From Polyodon spathula (taxonomy: Eukaryota > Chordata > Actinopteri > Acipenseriformes > Polyodontidae): a stretch of 64,000 bases of DNA. The notes under the pieces were generated by a model that worked only from the letters and a program-made list of their open reading frames with translations, was not told the origin of the DNA and made no database searches. Shown piece by piece: positions 39,989-54,900 of this stretch (the first letter of the stretch is position 1; each line of letters opens with the position of its first letter). The position numbers were made by a program, and so were the translations under genes. The stretch spans positions 1 through 64,000 of the forward strand of contig NW_024472185.1 in NCBI RefSeq assembly GCF_017654505.1, given 5' to 3'.

Positions 39989-42900
39989 AGCCAAATCAAA
40001 TTAGAAGCCTAGTACTTAGTATTTTCATAATTTGGAATTCAAGCAGTCAGATATATGGCACAGCCAAACCCATTGCTAACCCATTCACAATGTAATTGGA
40101 ATAACTGTATGGAGTTATTTAATAACACTCCGTAAATTGTATGGGTAGCTGCGCCATAATTAAAATTGTATTCGCAACAGATATGGCAGCGCCATAAACA
40201 AGTTAATTCAGTCCTATATTATAGAGCCATCTGGAAATGTAAACCGAGATGCCCACTGCATTTTTAGGAAATTGAATGGCAGGCATTTTTATAAGGACTT
40301 TTTTTTTAAAGGACTTTCTTGATATGAAAACATCCGCCTCCTGCCTGAAAAAATCTAAAGCCGCCGTTCAAGGCTCCAACTGATAATTAGTTTCTTTCAT
40401 TCGTCAATAATAAGCTGTTCAGCCACATGTGTTTCACACTGAAAGCTTTCAGAGAGCTTTGCAGCGTTTGAATCTGTTTTTACCTCAACGAAAGTATCGT
40501 GTGTCCGTGCATGAATGAGCTATCTCAAGGTAAAATGGCTGCTAATAGGATTTTAATAGTTCAGAAAAAAAGGGTTTGTTAAGGGGCTAAGGTAATTCAC
40601 TCGCCTCGTGCCTGGGTTTGATTCTGGGTCCTGTTACCACTTAATGGAAATTGGTGGACCTCAGCATTGCATAACTGTCATGCTTCTGTTTAATGGGAGA
40701 ACTTCCATTTACCGGTTTACTGTTTCCTTCAAATGATATTCTTTAAAGAAAGTGTACTTCAGGTATTGAACCAAAACAGAACAGACTTGATCAGGGACAT
40801 TTTACAAGAGACTCCTTGTGCAGCTCAGGATTACAATACATTTTTTATAGTATTACGACAAGGTGGATCCCTGCCTGGAGACAGTGTGTTGGTGGTTGGC
40901 AGGGGTAAGGTTAATGTCTGGCCATGCCAACCATTAACACATTTATTCCAGGCAGGGATCTGCCCTACCACACACCCCAAAGTGCATATTATACAGCGCT
41001 TTCTAAATAGTCCAGTGAATTATCTCCAGGAAGATTAGGTCAACAACAAATATAGGGTGGTTCTGATTGATGACTTACACCACGGGTCAGGGCTAATGCA
41101 TGGTACTGATGAGAACGGAGAGGTTTTTAAGACATGCAAGGAGATTACGGAGAATAAAGTTTACAACATGCCGTAAAAAAAAAAAAAAAAAAAAAAAAAA
41201 ACATTCTCAAATTTTCCGAAGTGCTTTTATAGATCTGTGCAAGGAAATTCCTTTTCCTGTATGGAATATGATTCAGGCTGTATTTTTTTCATGCTTCTCA
41301 CAAATTGTGAGTGTGACAACGCTATTTTTTTCTGCTTTAGCGCCTATGTTTAATAGTGAAATATCTTGAAATACCCATTTTTAGACAGTGAGATCAACCA
41401 TTTTTTTTACAGTGAACAAAAATACAGCCATAAAGTATGATTCATATCATTGCAGGGGTAGGTGTGTTTTATAATACTTATATAATCTAGTTTTTATTAT
41501 TTAAAGATTTTTTTCTCATGCAGTTCAATCGGTTGGTGATTTGTCATTTTATGTATCCTGGAATGAAGTGTCTAACAATAAAGGCTGTATTATTTAAAGG
41601 CCGCTCTGTTTGTCTTATTTTATAAAAACTGTGGCATTTGGTATTTAGATGTGAGTTCAGCATTTTTATATTGGCTGCAGTAGGCTTGATTTTAGTTTTG
41701 TTTGTCCACTAATTTACAGATAAATTGCAGGTTGTGGGTGTTACCATTGCTACACAGTGTTCTTCCTTTGCTTGAGAAGTGAGTTGTACTTTAATCTCTG
41801 CAGTATCCTGCCTGGTCACATGTTTTATTACCTCATTACCTCCCACTCAGCCTCTTCAGTAGATGCAGTAGTGAAGACGAAAATCAATTCTGACAGCTCA
41901 GATTAAAATGTGCATTCGAGGTGCTGGGGAAATAAAGATAATAGGAGGAAGTTATTTCATTAGCAGCGCTTCAGAGCCATTTTATATTCCAGAAATAATA
42001 AATAACTCTAGATTCTCAGTTCTGAAGTAAGGCACAGTTTTGATTTCGCCATTGAACAAAAACATTTTTTATTTTTGTATACTGTTGTGATTGCATTTCT
42101 CAGATCTTCTGTTTTTATTGTAGATGTCTGTCTTGCTTCTAAAATGACATGCTGGATGATCTAGCTTGGGTTGTGTAAGTCTAGGGCAGACAACTAGAAC
42201 TGAAGAGCAGAATCTGAACTCAAGTGAAAGCTCCTTTTTAGAGCCTTTAACCTCATCTCAGCGACAGGAGGCAGGACAGAATCCGTAACGACAGTGCATG
42301 GCACGGCACTGCCCATTACTCTATACATGCGCTGGATACATGATGATCTGTAGTACTTTTTCAGCATGCTGACATCTCTGGTTTGGTATTTACTGCATTG
42401 GCCAGGGTTATGGACTGTACCAGTATGTTAGCCGGATAGTTGTTACTTACTGTAGACCTAAGGGGCAAGCCCTGGCCTTTTCTGTCCGCATATGCCAGCC
42501 ATACTGCCTGCCCTTTGGCTGCAGCATTGTAAACAGAGTCCCTTTGAAACACTCTCACACTGCACTGAATAGCCACACATATCTCTCTGTCTCTCTCTCT
42601 CGCTCTCCCCCTTCCTCTCTCTCTCTTTCTTTCTTTCTCTCTCTGTCTCTCTAATAAACCATGCTGGTGTGAGTGTATTGAGCCCCTGCCAGCCTGAAAG
42701 GGCACCATGTCAGTTGTGGATTGTTCCCTGGGGACAGCCTACCTAGTTACAGCACTGTGGTCCTGACTGTAAGCCTCTTGCCTGTGAACTGCCCAGCACC
42801 TCCATGTTCTGAGCTGTGCGCACAGTCAGCTCTGTCTGTAAAGGCAGGTAATACCTGAACTCTGGAAGTGTTAATGCAGTCACGTGAGCCGGCTCTCTTG

Positions 42901-45900
42901 GTGGGGTGCTTGGATTTTAGAGAGAACCTTTGTCAGGCTGACACTACCCAGTAAGTGTAAGAACACATTATCAGAGGGTTTTAATCCCTTAGCATCATGG
43001 CTTGCATCTAGCAGTACCCCAGTGCTTGGGTTTCAGTATTCAACTAAGTGTGTTGTGTCAAAATAACTTGTTCCAATATGAACAACTCCTATTGGTAAAC
43101 CTACAGACTAATTTTTGCTAACTCTGAGCAGTGCAGAGCACATTTGCCAGGGTCCTGATTGTTCAAACTCCTGGAACCTGCTCATTTTTAATAATGTATC
43201 TAAGCAAGGGGAGTTCTGAAAGCCAGGCCTGGGTGTAGGGCTAGTGTGCGTTTCAAATGCCATGTCCATGACATCCCAGTTAAACACACGTGTGTTCTGC
43301 ATGTCACAGGTGTTTTTCTTTTGTTCTTCCCCTGCAATGCCAAAGAAAACCAGCAGAAGCAAGCATCTGCATCTTTTTAATGATTTATCAGTGCATCTGA
43401 CAGCTGAGCTATTTCAAGACATAAAATCGTGGCATTCGGCTGAAGATTACAGCAGCTTCCTCCTCCTTCTTCATAAACTGTGGCAATTGTGCCCAATCGG
43501 AGCGCTTCCTGTACCAGCCGAAATGTCACATCGCTGTGTGGGAGCCACATGGGACCTGGCATGCGCTCGCATCCTCAGTCTGGTTCTTCACAAGCCAGAC
43601 ATCATGTGACCGCCACTCTGTGCCGTAGGCTGCCGCACTGTCGGGGGCTCCCAGAGAGATCTCGAAACTGCAGGTCGACATCTCTTGTTGTTCAAGGCAG
43701 TGCTGCAGTTTTCTCTAAAATCCGATTCCTTTGTGTCTGTTGCAGTAGCTTCAAATGCCATTGCTGTCATACACCGCAATTTTTATTGTACAATGTTGGT
43801 AATAATTTGTAAGTGGTTCTGTTGATCCCACATCTCTAAATCTGCATTTACTTGAGCTGCTTTGAGCTTGTCTAGAGAATCCTAAGTGCAGCGACTGAAA
43901 TCAAATCATCCCTTGACATTTCAACTGTACCAGCCACACCTACTCTACACTTACAGAGACAGGGAGAGGAGGTGGTGCACTCTGTTTGATCAGAAAGGCA
44001 GTCCAGTTGGTTTTCATTCCTTAGGTAGCTGTAGAGACACAAGCTTGACACTTACTTGTCCATCTGTGAGCCAGATCCTGCCAACATTGAAACAATGATT
44101 TAAATAGACATCACTGTACACATTTCAAGAGCCTGGGGAAGCTGTGCTAAGATTATGATCTTGTCTAAATAGTTAGATATCCACGGGACTAATTGGGAGA
44201 CCTGCTGTGCGTTCTGAATTTTAATTCCCATTAAAGCTCTGTTTTAGGTACTAATCACATTTAGCTTGGGATCACAGTTACCTTGCCTGACCCCAGTCAT
44301 TAGCAGAAGAATGTTGAACAGAATGGCTATTGTCTGAAGAGGCAAGTTAGCACCGTCCTTGTCTAAACTACTGTTTCAGCTATGGCGAAAAGTTTTGCAT
44401 CACCTAAAATTTATGAACTGAGACCATAATTAAAAAAAACAAAACTATATGAACATAATTTAGATATTTTATTTAACATCGTGTAATCAAAGTAAGTACA
44501 AAATGATAATGGCAAACGTCTACCGGAAGCCATAATAGTAGCACACTATGTCATGTTAGATTTTGAAATGTCAGTTTTTTTTCTTCAGTTTTTCATGGTG
44601 TATGGGAAAACTACAAAGATGTATATAATTCAATATGTGAACGTAACATTATTCAGCAGGTTTCATTCAACTTTATGAAGCAAAATTAGTTAATTCTAAA
44701 AGGTGATGGAAAACTTTTGGCCATAGCAGCACACCTAAACTTTCAAAAGTGGGTTTTTAGTTAATTTTTTATATTTGCTCAGCTATGTTATGGATTAAAA
44801 ATATTTAAAAATGTGTTTAGTTTATTAGTGGAAATATATTTAGTTAACCAGTGAAAACGTTTGCAAATAAAAGTGAAGACATTGAGAAATACCTTTAGCT
44901 GAAATATTTGTCGTTAAATTTTCACAATTTCTTTGAGTCTTTCTAAAAGCGAATGAATAACAAATACTGATATCTCTGAGTTTAGTTTACTATTTCTAAA
45001 TGCTTAGCCATTCACTAAACTGTCTGCATTTTTTTTTTGTTAGTATTACAACAGCTGATTCCAGAACAAAAGATTTATGTTCACTACATCACGCTACAGT
45101 GTCCCCTACTGGTCAGGTCCCTGATGACACGGGGAAGCGTATTAGCATTGCTAAAGCCTGTGCAACACTGACATGCTTTGAAGAGACTTTCAAGAAGCAT
45201 ATTGAAAGAATTTCTAGTAAGCACAGCAGACAGGAATAATAATATCTGCAGTCACATCAAAATGGTCAGAAGTTCCATTTGTTTTGCTGAAACACATTTC
45301 ACATTTGAAAGAAATAGGAAGAATGTTTACACTAGCCTGATTGCATGGGGAAACCCATTCTAATCTCTTCTGGAAATTTCTGGAGTGATTTTATATGACT
45401 CGGACATGATAAATACAGATGACTTCTGCAGTAGTAGTATTATTGTAATGTAATGTTTGGTTTCTCCGCAGTTATCAAACTATGCAGAGCAGTTTTGTTT
45501 TGTGTGTGTGTGTGTTTTTTTTTTTCTTGCTGTTACCCAAGCATGTAAAATAATGTTAATTATACCTGACTCCTACCTGTGAGCTTAAAAATGGATCTGT
45601 GTACAGTACAGTGAAATGGGAGTCTTGTACCTGTTCCTGCATTGTTAGAGCATCATATTTATTTGGATTTTAATGAACACTTGCTCTTGTTATTCTGTGT
45701 GTTCCTTTAGTCTCCAGTATTGAGTGTTATACTTTGATGTATCCCGTGTTGTCAGTATTGATATATTTATTCAACACAATCCTGATTTGTCTTGACGTCC
45801 TTTTATTTAAAAACATTATGGGTCAGCTGGGGATTACATCTCTTCACTGTTTGCCAGGAGAAAGAGAGAAAATGTCACCTAAAAGTATTGCAGTGTTTCC

Positions 45901-48900
45901 AGATCACGCTCCCTCTTGCAACCATGCTGGGATTATGTTTCAAAGTCCAATGCTTGGATACAGCGCAGGTTGTACGTTTCCCGTAAACGCTGCAGGGTGT
46001 TCTGTGACAAGTTACGCTCAGTCATTTCTTGTGTTCCAGCAGGAAACATCGTGCAGAGAACGTGTAGTAAGTCCACAAATCCCTTGACTTCTCTCTTGTT
46101 TTGCTTTGTTGTCCCCTCAGAAGCTGGCGGCGGAGTGCCAGAGTGCTGGCTATACTGGGACCCTGATTCCCTACAAGTGTGACCTGTCCAACGAGGAGGA
46201 GATCCTGTCCATGTTCTCAGCCATCAAGACCCTGCACCAGGGGGTGGACGTGTGCATCAACAACGCCGGCCTGGCTCGTGCAGAGCCCCTGCTGTCCGGC
46301 AAGACCGAGGGCTGGAGGAACATGATCGACGTGAGCATCCCTTTACTTACTAGAACTGACCTGCTTTACCGTTGTGAAGCTTGCCCATAGTCAAAGTCAA
46401 CGTGCATTACAGTACAGCGAAAACATGCTAAGGCATATGTAAGCAGTGTAAAGCCCAGAAAGATATTGTAAGGCATATTAAAAAATATGGCAAACCAGGG
46501 TAAACTGTGATAAATGCATAGTATAGTCATAGGGAAAAGCACAAATAACATGGTAAGCCTTTTAATAAGGATGAACAATGTATCTCAAGCTTGTAGTGAA
46601 TGTACGCATAACTAAACAATTTATCTATTAATAAATGTACACCGAAATACCAGCCATGCTCAGCAGGAAGGTTAGAGACCTGTCTTACTGAAATTGCAAT
46701 AATGCGTTGGTTTCTAATTGGTCCTAGTTAGTTGCCACCAGAATTAATAGAAGCTGGAATGCAATTAAAGGTTACTGGCACCCACATTTTTCCTTTTATT
46801 CAAACAGCCTTTGTAATCAAACATCGCCCCCTTGTTATTATTGCTGGATGCTGATGCCTAGTGCGTATATTGATTGGGAACACATTTAATTACTTGTATG
46901 TTATGCTGTAGAACTTAAAAATGTGTCAGGATGTTGCAGCTACAAAAATAGACAATGTTTTCAGTTAATGGTTAATGAAGTTACACAGTGCAATGAATAC
47001 ATTAACGCGATTAAGCATTCAGTACTGTAATATAATGTTTTGTATAAACTGATAGTTGTATAAAGGGGTCAATGAAATCCATTTAGTGACATCCTAGGAT
47101 GAAGCACTGTACAGTTTAAATGAGAAGCCTTTACGAGACATTGTCACCCCCAAAACAATCTGAAAACCTGATTTCAAGAGGAAGCGTGTCTGCTTTAGTT
47201 AATATGTTCTGCTAATAATGGTCCCAGGCATGTGGCAGTCTCAAGACAGTCATTAATTGACTTGGGTGTGTCATTGCATTCGTCAAGGGCTTCAGACTAT
47301 AGCTAATGTGTTCATGTTTCTGGTGTAGTTTAAGAAAAATGTAGGAACTTTTCTATTTGATTTTTTTATAAATGTTGTAAACAGAGGTATTGCACAAACC
47401 ATGGCAATGTAAGCTACCCACATGGGCCATGCCTGCCCTGAAGGGACCGCATTCTTGAGCTGCATTTCCACTGCCTCAAACCTGTTCTCAACACCTTTCA
47501 ACCGTTCACCATCCGCACGCTGTTCCAATGAATGACTCCCTCTTCAAGCATTCTCTGGGCAGGTTGAGTGAGCACACAGCGCGGTCTTGGCGTGAGCAGG
47601 AGTCGAACTAGCGAGCTCCTGACGGTATCACTCGCTCTTCACTCACAGCGGTAGCGCCTTTACTGAATGAGCCCCATAGGGAAGCCTGCAAACCCAAGTT
47701 GACACGAGCCATGTCCTTTTGTGATCTACGGCATGCAGGACTCAAACCTGAGCCTCCACAGTTGAAAAGCCCTTGCGGTAACCCACTCCAACAACTAGTA
47801 GGAATTTCTTCAGGTTCATGGCGCATCCATCAGATGAAAGCAGGCTGGTGTCAAAAGGAGAGGAATAAATGGACTGTGGCACAGCTAATGAAATGTACTT
47901 TATCGCCTGTCCTTTAGTTAAGTGGTGTGCTCTGGTCTGCCCGCACTTCTCCTGCAGCTGTAGTAGTATTCTGGCCTCGTTCTTGAGTGCAGTGTCTGAT
48001 AAAAACACTCTAATGCAAACGGACTAAATAATAGCTCAGTGTTTAATGACTGTAAACTCATGAGATTGCTGTTAACCCATCCGTGCATTGATTTTTATTC
48101 ATTTTATTTGATTACCTTGTTTGCTGAAACGGAGAATTCCTTCAGCGAGCGCCAGCCAAACGTGAACAATGCGGCAACTATTTCTTCTGCTATGAAAACT
48201 CTTTTCTCTCTTACCACTGCAGTCCCCTGCCTCCACAGGCATGCTAATCTGCTGTACTCTAGGGCTCTCACACTAGAATAGCTGTTAGTCAGGACTGGTG
48301 TTTCCTGCTTTGAAACAGTTGCTGTTTGGGTGGCTGGTTTTCGAGATGCTATTTTGATTTGATTTGAAGAAAATGGCTACGCAGATTAAATATCCTTACC
48401 ACTGCCTAGAAAACAGTTCAGTGCAAAAAAAATAAAAATAAAGTTGAAAACTGTAGCCAGTGCTTGTCTATTAACTGGCCGTTCCTCACAAGGCTGATTT
48501 TAAAGCTGCATAGCCCAAATTTAACATGATAGCAGGAGATCGGTTGGAAGGTGCTTCCCAAACTAAGTGATGTTTCATATGAAACATCCCTCTGTGTATT
48601 CAAGGCTGCAATCCTTGCAGACTATCCCTCTAAAAGAAGTTTACCCCATGGAGACTTGTCTCATTAAATCGAAGCGTTCCTCCATTTCAGTGACGCTGCT
48701 ATGGCAGGTGTTTCTCTATTTTTCTCCCAGAAATTGCCTTCACCCTAACACATTATCCGAAAACAATGCTTTGGGCCCTCTTTTTCAAAGCATTACCTCC
48801 AGCCTATTTTTTGAAAGGAGAAACAAATCGTGGAAAAGTTACAAAACGAGAAACAAACACCTTGAGTGCTTTAAAATAACTTTGTTGAAAATTACTTGAT

Positions 48901-51900
48901 TTTTTTAAATTCTATTTTGGTAAAAATTAACAAATATATGTTCCCTGTTTCCAAAATAAATAGAAGTCAATTAAAGACTGGAGTAAACGCTGTGGTGCTT
49001 TATGTCTGAAGGTTTGCAATCAAAGTAATTGCAAACCCCTCGGTTTGTTGCTAATGACCTGGAATGAAAGAGCGAGGAGTAGTGGAGCAGGGAGGACCAC
49101 TTGCGCATTACTGCAGTTCCATTGAACTTCTTAAAAACACGTCTCTTCAGCGATGCCTTTTTTCTGTAGCCCTTCTGTTGCCATGGATTCCAGGGAGGAA
49201 TATGTACTGAAGTATTTTTAGCAGCCTAATCTGCACATTGACCTTGTTTTTCTCGTACGCAGTGGTTCAGTTTGAACCTGTCTGCCTGGTGTTGTGGTTG
49301 TTAGCAGTGGCGTGCTGTCGGATCTGATATTAACCCACTTTGGACAGCTCCTGTTTATTTATTTTTGTTTAGAAAAGCTTTTTTTTTATTTATTTTTTTT
49401 GGCAATGTGTTTGACGCCCTAACTTCCAGGTTAGAACTCGAGGAACATTCAAAGTATATCATTTACAGCAAGGGAACTAGGTCGAGGTCCAAGTAGAAAC
49501 TTCACTCGCACATTTTATGTCCGCTCTACTGCCACAGAAGGAAATACGCACTGAAAAGACAGCCAGTAGGCCCTTATTATTCATGTTGCTAGGCTCCCAG
49601 GCTTGGTTTGCTTTTCAGAGCTGCTTACAGAAATCAAATCTACTGAAAGCTGCTGAACCTTTTGTAAAAAATGTAAGGGAAAGGGTATGTGAAAAAAAAG
49701 CATTCTTTTGAAAGAGGACCATCTCTGTCATTTAAAGATAGGTACAGCATCAGGTCTAAAGTTGTTGCCCTCAAAGTTTGGTCTACTGGACAATTAACAT
49801 AACCCTAGAGCCATCATTGTATAAAGTCACTCTTGAGCTGAGGCCATGGGCTCCTTTCGAAAGAGTTTGGACAGCCTGTGATCAGGGTTCGTGCTCTAAA
49901 TAAATGCATCACAAATCCAAAAATGAGTGTGGGAGTCGCATCACAAGCTGTGAGAGTGGCAGTGCATGGTTTGGACTCGCTGGGGATTTCGAAAGGAGCA
50001 TCACAGTGGGTCTGACGCTTCCGTGGGTTAGGGATGTAAAACCAGCAGGGACTGTTTGTCCTCACTGCTCTGCAGTGAAACCTGTTGGCCAGCCGCCCAG
50101 TGAACTCAAAAGTGGACACCTGCAGAGCTGGCCTTTGTCCTCCAGAGGCCTGTAGCTTGCTGATATCCGCTCTCGAGTTCCTGGGTTATAAAGGAAGCTG
50201 GCTCGATCGTGGGATCAGAGGACGCCCACTGAACCTTCTGGTCTCCTGAGCCATGTGGGGAATAATAATTTGACACACTAAATTAAAAAAAGAACTCAGC
50301 ATGCAACCTGTTGACAGTGTTATGGCAGGTGTTTCCGTGTTTTTTTTCCACCCCATGTACATGTGATAAGGAGATTGAGAGGTGAGATTGGGGCTACAGG
50401 ATGTGATGGATAGGACTTGATGGAAGGCTTGGCAGGAACAGGTCTGATAATAACTGCTGATCTTTTTTGTCGATTTCAATATCTGCATGCAAGAGCAGCT
50501 GTGAGAGAGTGAAGAGGAGATATGGACAGATTTCTAATTTTTTTAAATCAGGTTTCAACTTGTTTTTTTAAACAATCTGAGAAAAAAGACTCCTTTGCAC
50601 ATTTGAATTTGTGCAAAAAAAAAAAAAAATCCTATGACACTATTCATTTGTTACAAGAAATGGAAATGAAATGCCCCTTCTGTCGTAAGGGATTACTATA
50701 TATGAAGAACACTGCCCCCTTCCTCATCCCTGATACTGCATGTGCGTGGCACTTTCAGTGACTCCAGTGATTGCTAAGAGCTAGCAGCAGGGAGGTCCAG
50801 CCTTTTAGACCTTATGAATGCATGTATTCCTGTAACCCATTAATCATTTACATTAAAGAGATGCTTCTTGTAATGGTGACTCAACCGGCTGTTGACTTGA
50901 CAACTTGAATTCAGACTGAGCCTTGCAGAAGGCCCCTGGGATGGATTTCTACAGTAGGACAGTACGGTTTTGTGTGAGGGAAATGCCTTGGCACCCTTGG
51001 TGAGGATTAAAGGATAACTGAAGTTCATATTCTTTTGAATGCACAAACCCAGTGGGCACTGCCAGTTGCATTTTAAAACGGGCTGTTTGGTGGAAACTGG
51101 AAAGCTCCAGCAACCCAGGAAGCTTGCTGTACAGAAACCATGGTAGGATTTCATGCATTTTATTAAAGCTGATCGCTAGGTGACCTGACTACGAAGAAGA
51201 ATTTCAATCTTAAAGCAATTTTAAAATTGAAGCATCTCTGAAAGATCCACACTGTTCTCGTTGCTCTGCTGATACTGGATTCCCCCAATGCTGTCTGTAC
51301 AAGACAGCGAAGCTTTCACAAGAAAACACTGAGCTCTGTCAATATTATGACAACTTCCACTTCATAATGACAAGAGGACCTCTGCTTCAAATGAGATTGT
51401 TATCCTGTGTCTAGTCATCTGGTAACTATTAGGAGTCCTGTTTTATGGCAGGGCATTACTGGTAATAACTGCTCACACACTGTCTTAATAATGCTGTGTA
51501 CCAGGAAGCTCAAATTGTTACTTATTTCCAGTAAGCACGCATCTCCTCAGCAGGAGAGTCATTTTATTGGCTCTGTCACGTTGTTTAAAGACCTGGGGGG
51601 ATTACTGAGAGTAGCTCACAGACGGGTCAAACCCCAAAGAAGCTGCTCTCAAGGACGGGCATTTTTGAGGTGGAGATCGCTGGCTGTGCAGCAGGGATGC
51701 CATTAGAACTGCATTGCAAAATGAGCCCGATTTCCAAAACGACATCACTTGACAGTGCTTTACCACTGGAGCATCCCGCCACGATGAAATGTACAGTAAA
51801 GCGTTGTGTCAGTTTATACTTCCATAGTCTTCAACTCAGGCTGCTCAATGCATTGTCCCACCAATGGGAGGGTCATCCCTATTGTTGGCCTTTAGTCCAG

Positions 51901-54900
51901 TACCATTCCATTGATTTATGATGATATTTATTGAGAAAAGACCTGTCCCAGAAGACGAATTACAGGCTGCAAATGACTGTACATTAGTATTTAAAAAGAT
52001 GTTCGGCATCCTTTTATCTTTGGGTTTCATTACTTTGCAATATGAAAACAGCGCTATGCTTCTCTGAAAAATGCTAACAGTGCAAGTGCCTGCCCTGCCT
52101 GTTCTGTGTTTCAGGTGAATGTCCTCGCCCTGTCTATCTGCACCCGGGAGGCTTACCAATCAATGAAGGAGAGGAATATCGATGACGGCCACATCATTAA
52201 CATTAATAGGTAGGGGTGCCAGGCCACTGAGTCGCCTACTGCATCATCCACCCATCTGCTAATGAATCCTAATTACCCTTGCATGCCTTTGCCTTGTTTA
52301 TGCCATAGTTGAAGTGAGCTGAATCATCTCTATCACCGAATTCATTACGATCGCTTGACTGTCTCTGACTAGAAGGGGGCTGAGAGAGTGGGCTTAATGG
52401 TGATCCAGTCGCAAGCGTTGACTTTTCATAATTCCTCTTTAAATAGCTATGTGAGGAGATCAACCCATGTAGAAATCGGCACTCTGGTTGCCCTGGGTTG
52501 GTTATATTTTGATATTCCCAGTCTGCTATAGGTATTCAATGGCAATGGAGGATGACTGTCCAATAAAACTACTGCAACACATCGTTTCAAAACAGCTCTG
52601 TCTTTAAATCTTTACTTAATTATTATTACTATTAGTTTATTTAACAGATGCCTTTATCCAAGGTGACTTACAGAGACTAGGGTGTGTGAACCATGCATCA
52701 GCTGCAGAGTCACTCACAACAACATCTCACCCCAAAGACAGAGCACAAGGAGGTTAAGTGACTTGCTCAGGATCACACAGTGAGTCAGTGAGTGAGCCAG
52801 GATATGAAATGGGGGCCTCCTGGTTACAAGTGCTGATCTTTAACTGCTGGACCACACAGCCCCCTGTATAGTTCAAACACATTATTCAGGGCAGCAGTTA
52901 GCTCACCTGTTAATGCAAAATCCATTGTGGTATGGGAACGGGGTAGTCATGGGTTGCTATTTTTACTGTCAGCTGTTTTACCTGTAAGGAAAGCAAGAGA
53001 ATATAGTCTATGGTAACCAGCATCTGACATGTCCATAAACTGCACGAAGAAGAATGATATAGCTCTGTATTCTCTGCAGAGTCCCAAAAACTCCTTGGTG
53101 CCTATTAACCTCCACTTACAATACAGTGACTCTATTCTGTTTACTGGATGATCGCTAACTCTAAGTAAATAGGTAAATGTTTGATGCACTTTTAATGAGA
53201 TTATTTTCCAAATGGGGACAAAAGCATCTAAGAATACACATGCACACCCACATGTTCATTTCAGTTAGAGGGGACACTGCATCGATTCTCATTGTGTTCA
53301 TAATGGTGTTAATACTTATCTATAGCTAGGTGTGATGGACCTAGGATTTGATCAATTTCTCTGTAATTCTAGACGCCGGCAATGAAACAGAATTTAACTA
53401 CGTGGATAAATAGACTGCGGCACTAAATCAAATCCAGTTGTAAAGATGATGCTGTGAGTCATGAAATTAACTGAATGTTCACTCATTTGTGACAGAATCA
53501 ATTTCTTCCATTTGTTAAACAGTGAGAGTTGATGGAATAGCCTTTCTCTAGGCCATTGCTTTCATGCGCCACTTTGTAGATCTCTAACAGTTTTATCAGC
53601 TGCAGCGAAAATATTTCTTCAGGAGGTGAGGCCAGTGATACTTCAGTCTAGAAATACAATAAATGCTGCATTCATTTAGTTTCGCATGTTTGTATGTTAT
53701 GAAAGGAACCACCCTTTATTTAATCGCTCAGATTGCATGTTTCCTTTAAGGCAGGGGTGAAATTCTGCCAGTACTCACCGGTACTCTGTACCGGGACTTA
53801 TTTAATCTGCTTTTCATCCAACGCAATGCATTCCATCCACTCACACAGTCCACTAGCGCACCGTTTCTCAAATGCGCTTTCATTCAGCACAGTTCATGCT
53901 GCTTGCATTCTGTTTCCTCACACTGCTTCTGTTTCTGTTAGCTGCTATTGGCCACCATCAACATCAGTATGAGCTTTCATTCTGATCAGATTTCATTTTG
54001 GCTTGAGTCATAAATCTCCGCCCTTTTCGCTTTATGTCAGCGAGGGGAGACCTTAGCAGTGCAACGTGAAAACAGCGGTATGGAGTAATTTATTATTATG
54101 AAGTAATAATTCATTTCTTTAGTGTGGGTGGAGAAACTGTCAGAAACATTAGAAATGCACATTCCTGAACGTGAATTTGAAGACAAAAATAAACATCAGT
54201 GTTCACAATAAATGACATAGTTGATAAGTATTAGAAATAATTATCATAACGCCTTTTGCCTTGCACAGATTTACCACATTGCCAGAATTTGCGCGAAATT
54301 GCCATAAAATGGCAAGTGATATGTGGGACAGTAGGGATTAACAATAACATAAAAAAACTGGATCAAAGTGCAGCTTCAGATTGGGTAAGGGAGTCAGGAT
54401 TGGGATACAGGTTCAAACACTGGCCCAGCTTGCAAGGTACATGTTAAGCATAGTGATCCACGTTTTGTTTTGTTGTGATCCTAGTGTATTCTGTTATGAG
54501 CACTGTAATAAAAGAAAACCAAAACGGTGAAGTTTTTTTTATTTGTACAATGCCCTAATTTATAAAATATGTGAAGAGTTTATTTAAGTTCAATGTGAGT
54601 TTTCACTTGTGTGCACATCTAAAAAGGCAGAAGTAAACCTCAGTAATGATATTAGTTTATGAAAATGTCAATTGCCACTTTGTTTCTTGTGCAGAAACCA
54701 CAATACCAGGGATAAAATAAAAATAAAAAGTCTACTTTTATACTGTTTCTGCCTGAAAAATCTTTTTCTGGAATAGATCAAGGTGATTAATCTGCACAGA
54801 AACACAACAGAGAAGCACACAGAACATACTGTAAAATAAGTACAAAATAAATAAAAGAAACAGGGCTATATGTTCTAATCCGAGGCTATTATTGTAGCAT

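Larger units (their letters stand above)
28275..46120 (+). other. DHRS11: DHRS11 intron 1 (17.8 kb), repeat-rich, no coding exon seen
   Basis: The donor follows IE at 28274 and the acceptor is CCCCTCAG at 46120. Apart from the MITEs, SINEs, palindrome and simple repeats listed separately, I see AT-rich unique sequence with no open frame resembling a known protein. Long first introns often hold enhancers, but none can be recognised here by eye. Confidence 0.8.

Noticed and set aside
47585..47680. Possible tRNA gene
   Set aside because: A- and B-box-like motifs are present, but the sequence runs on into a SINE body and no intact cloverleaf or anticodon arm is evident.
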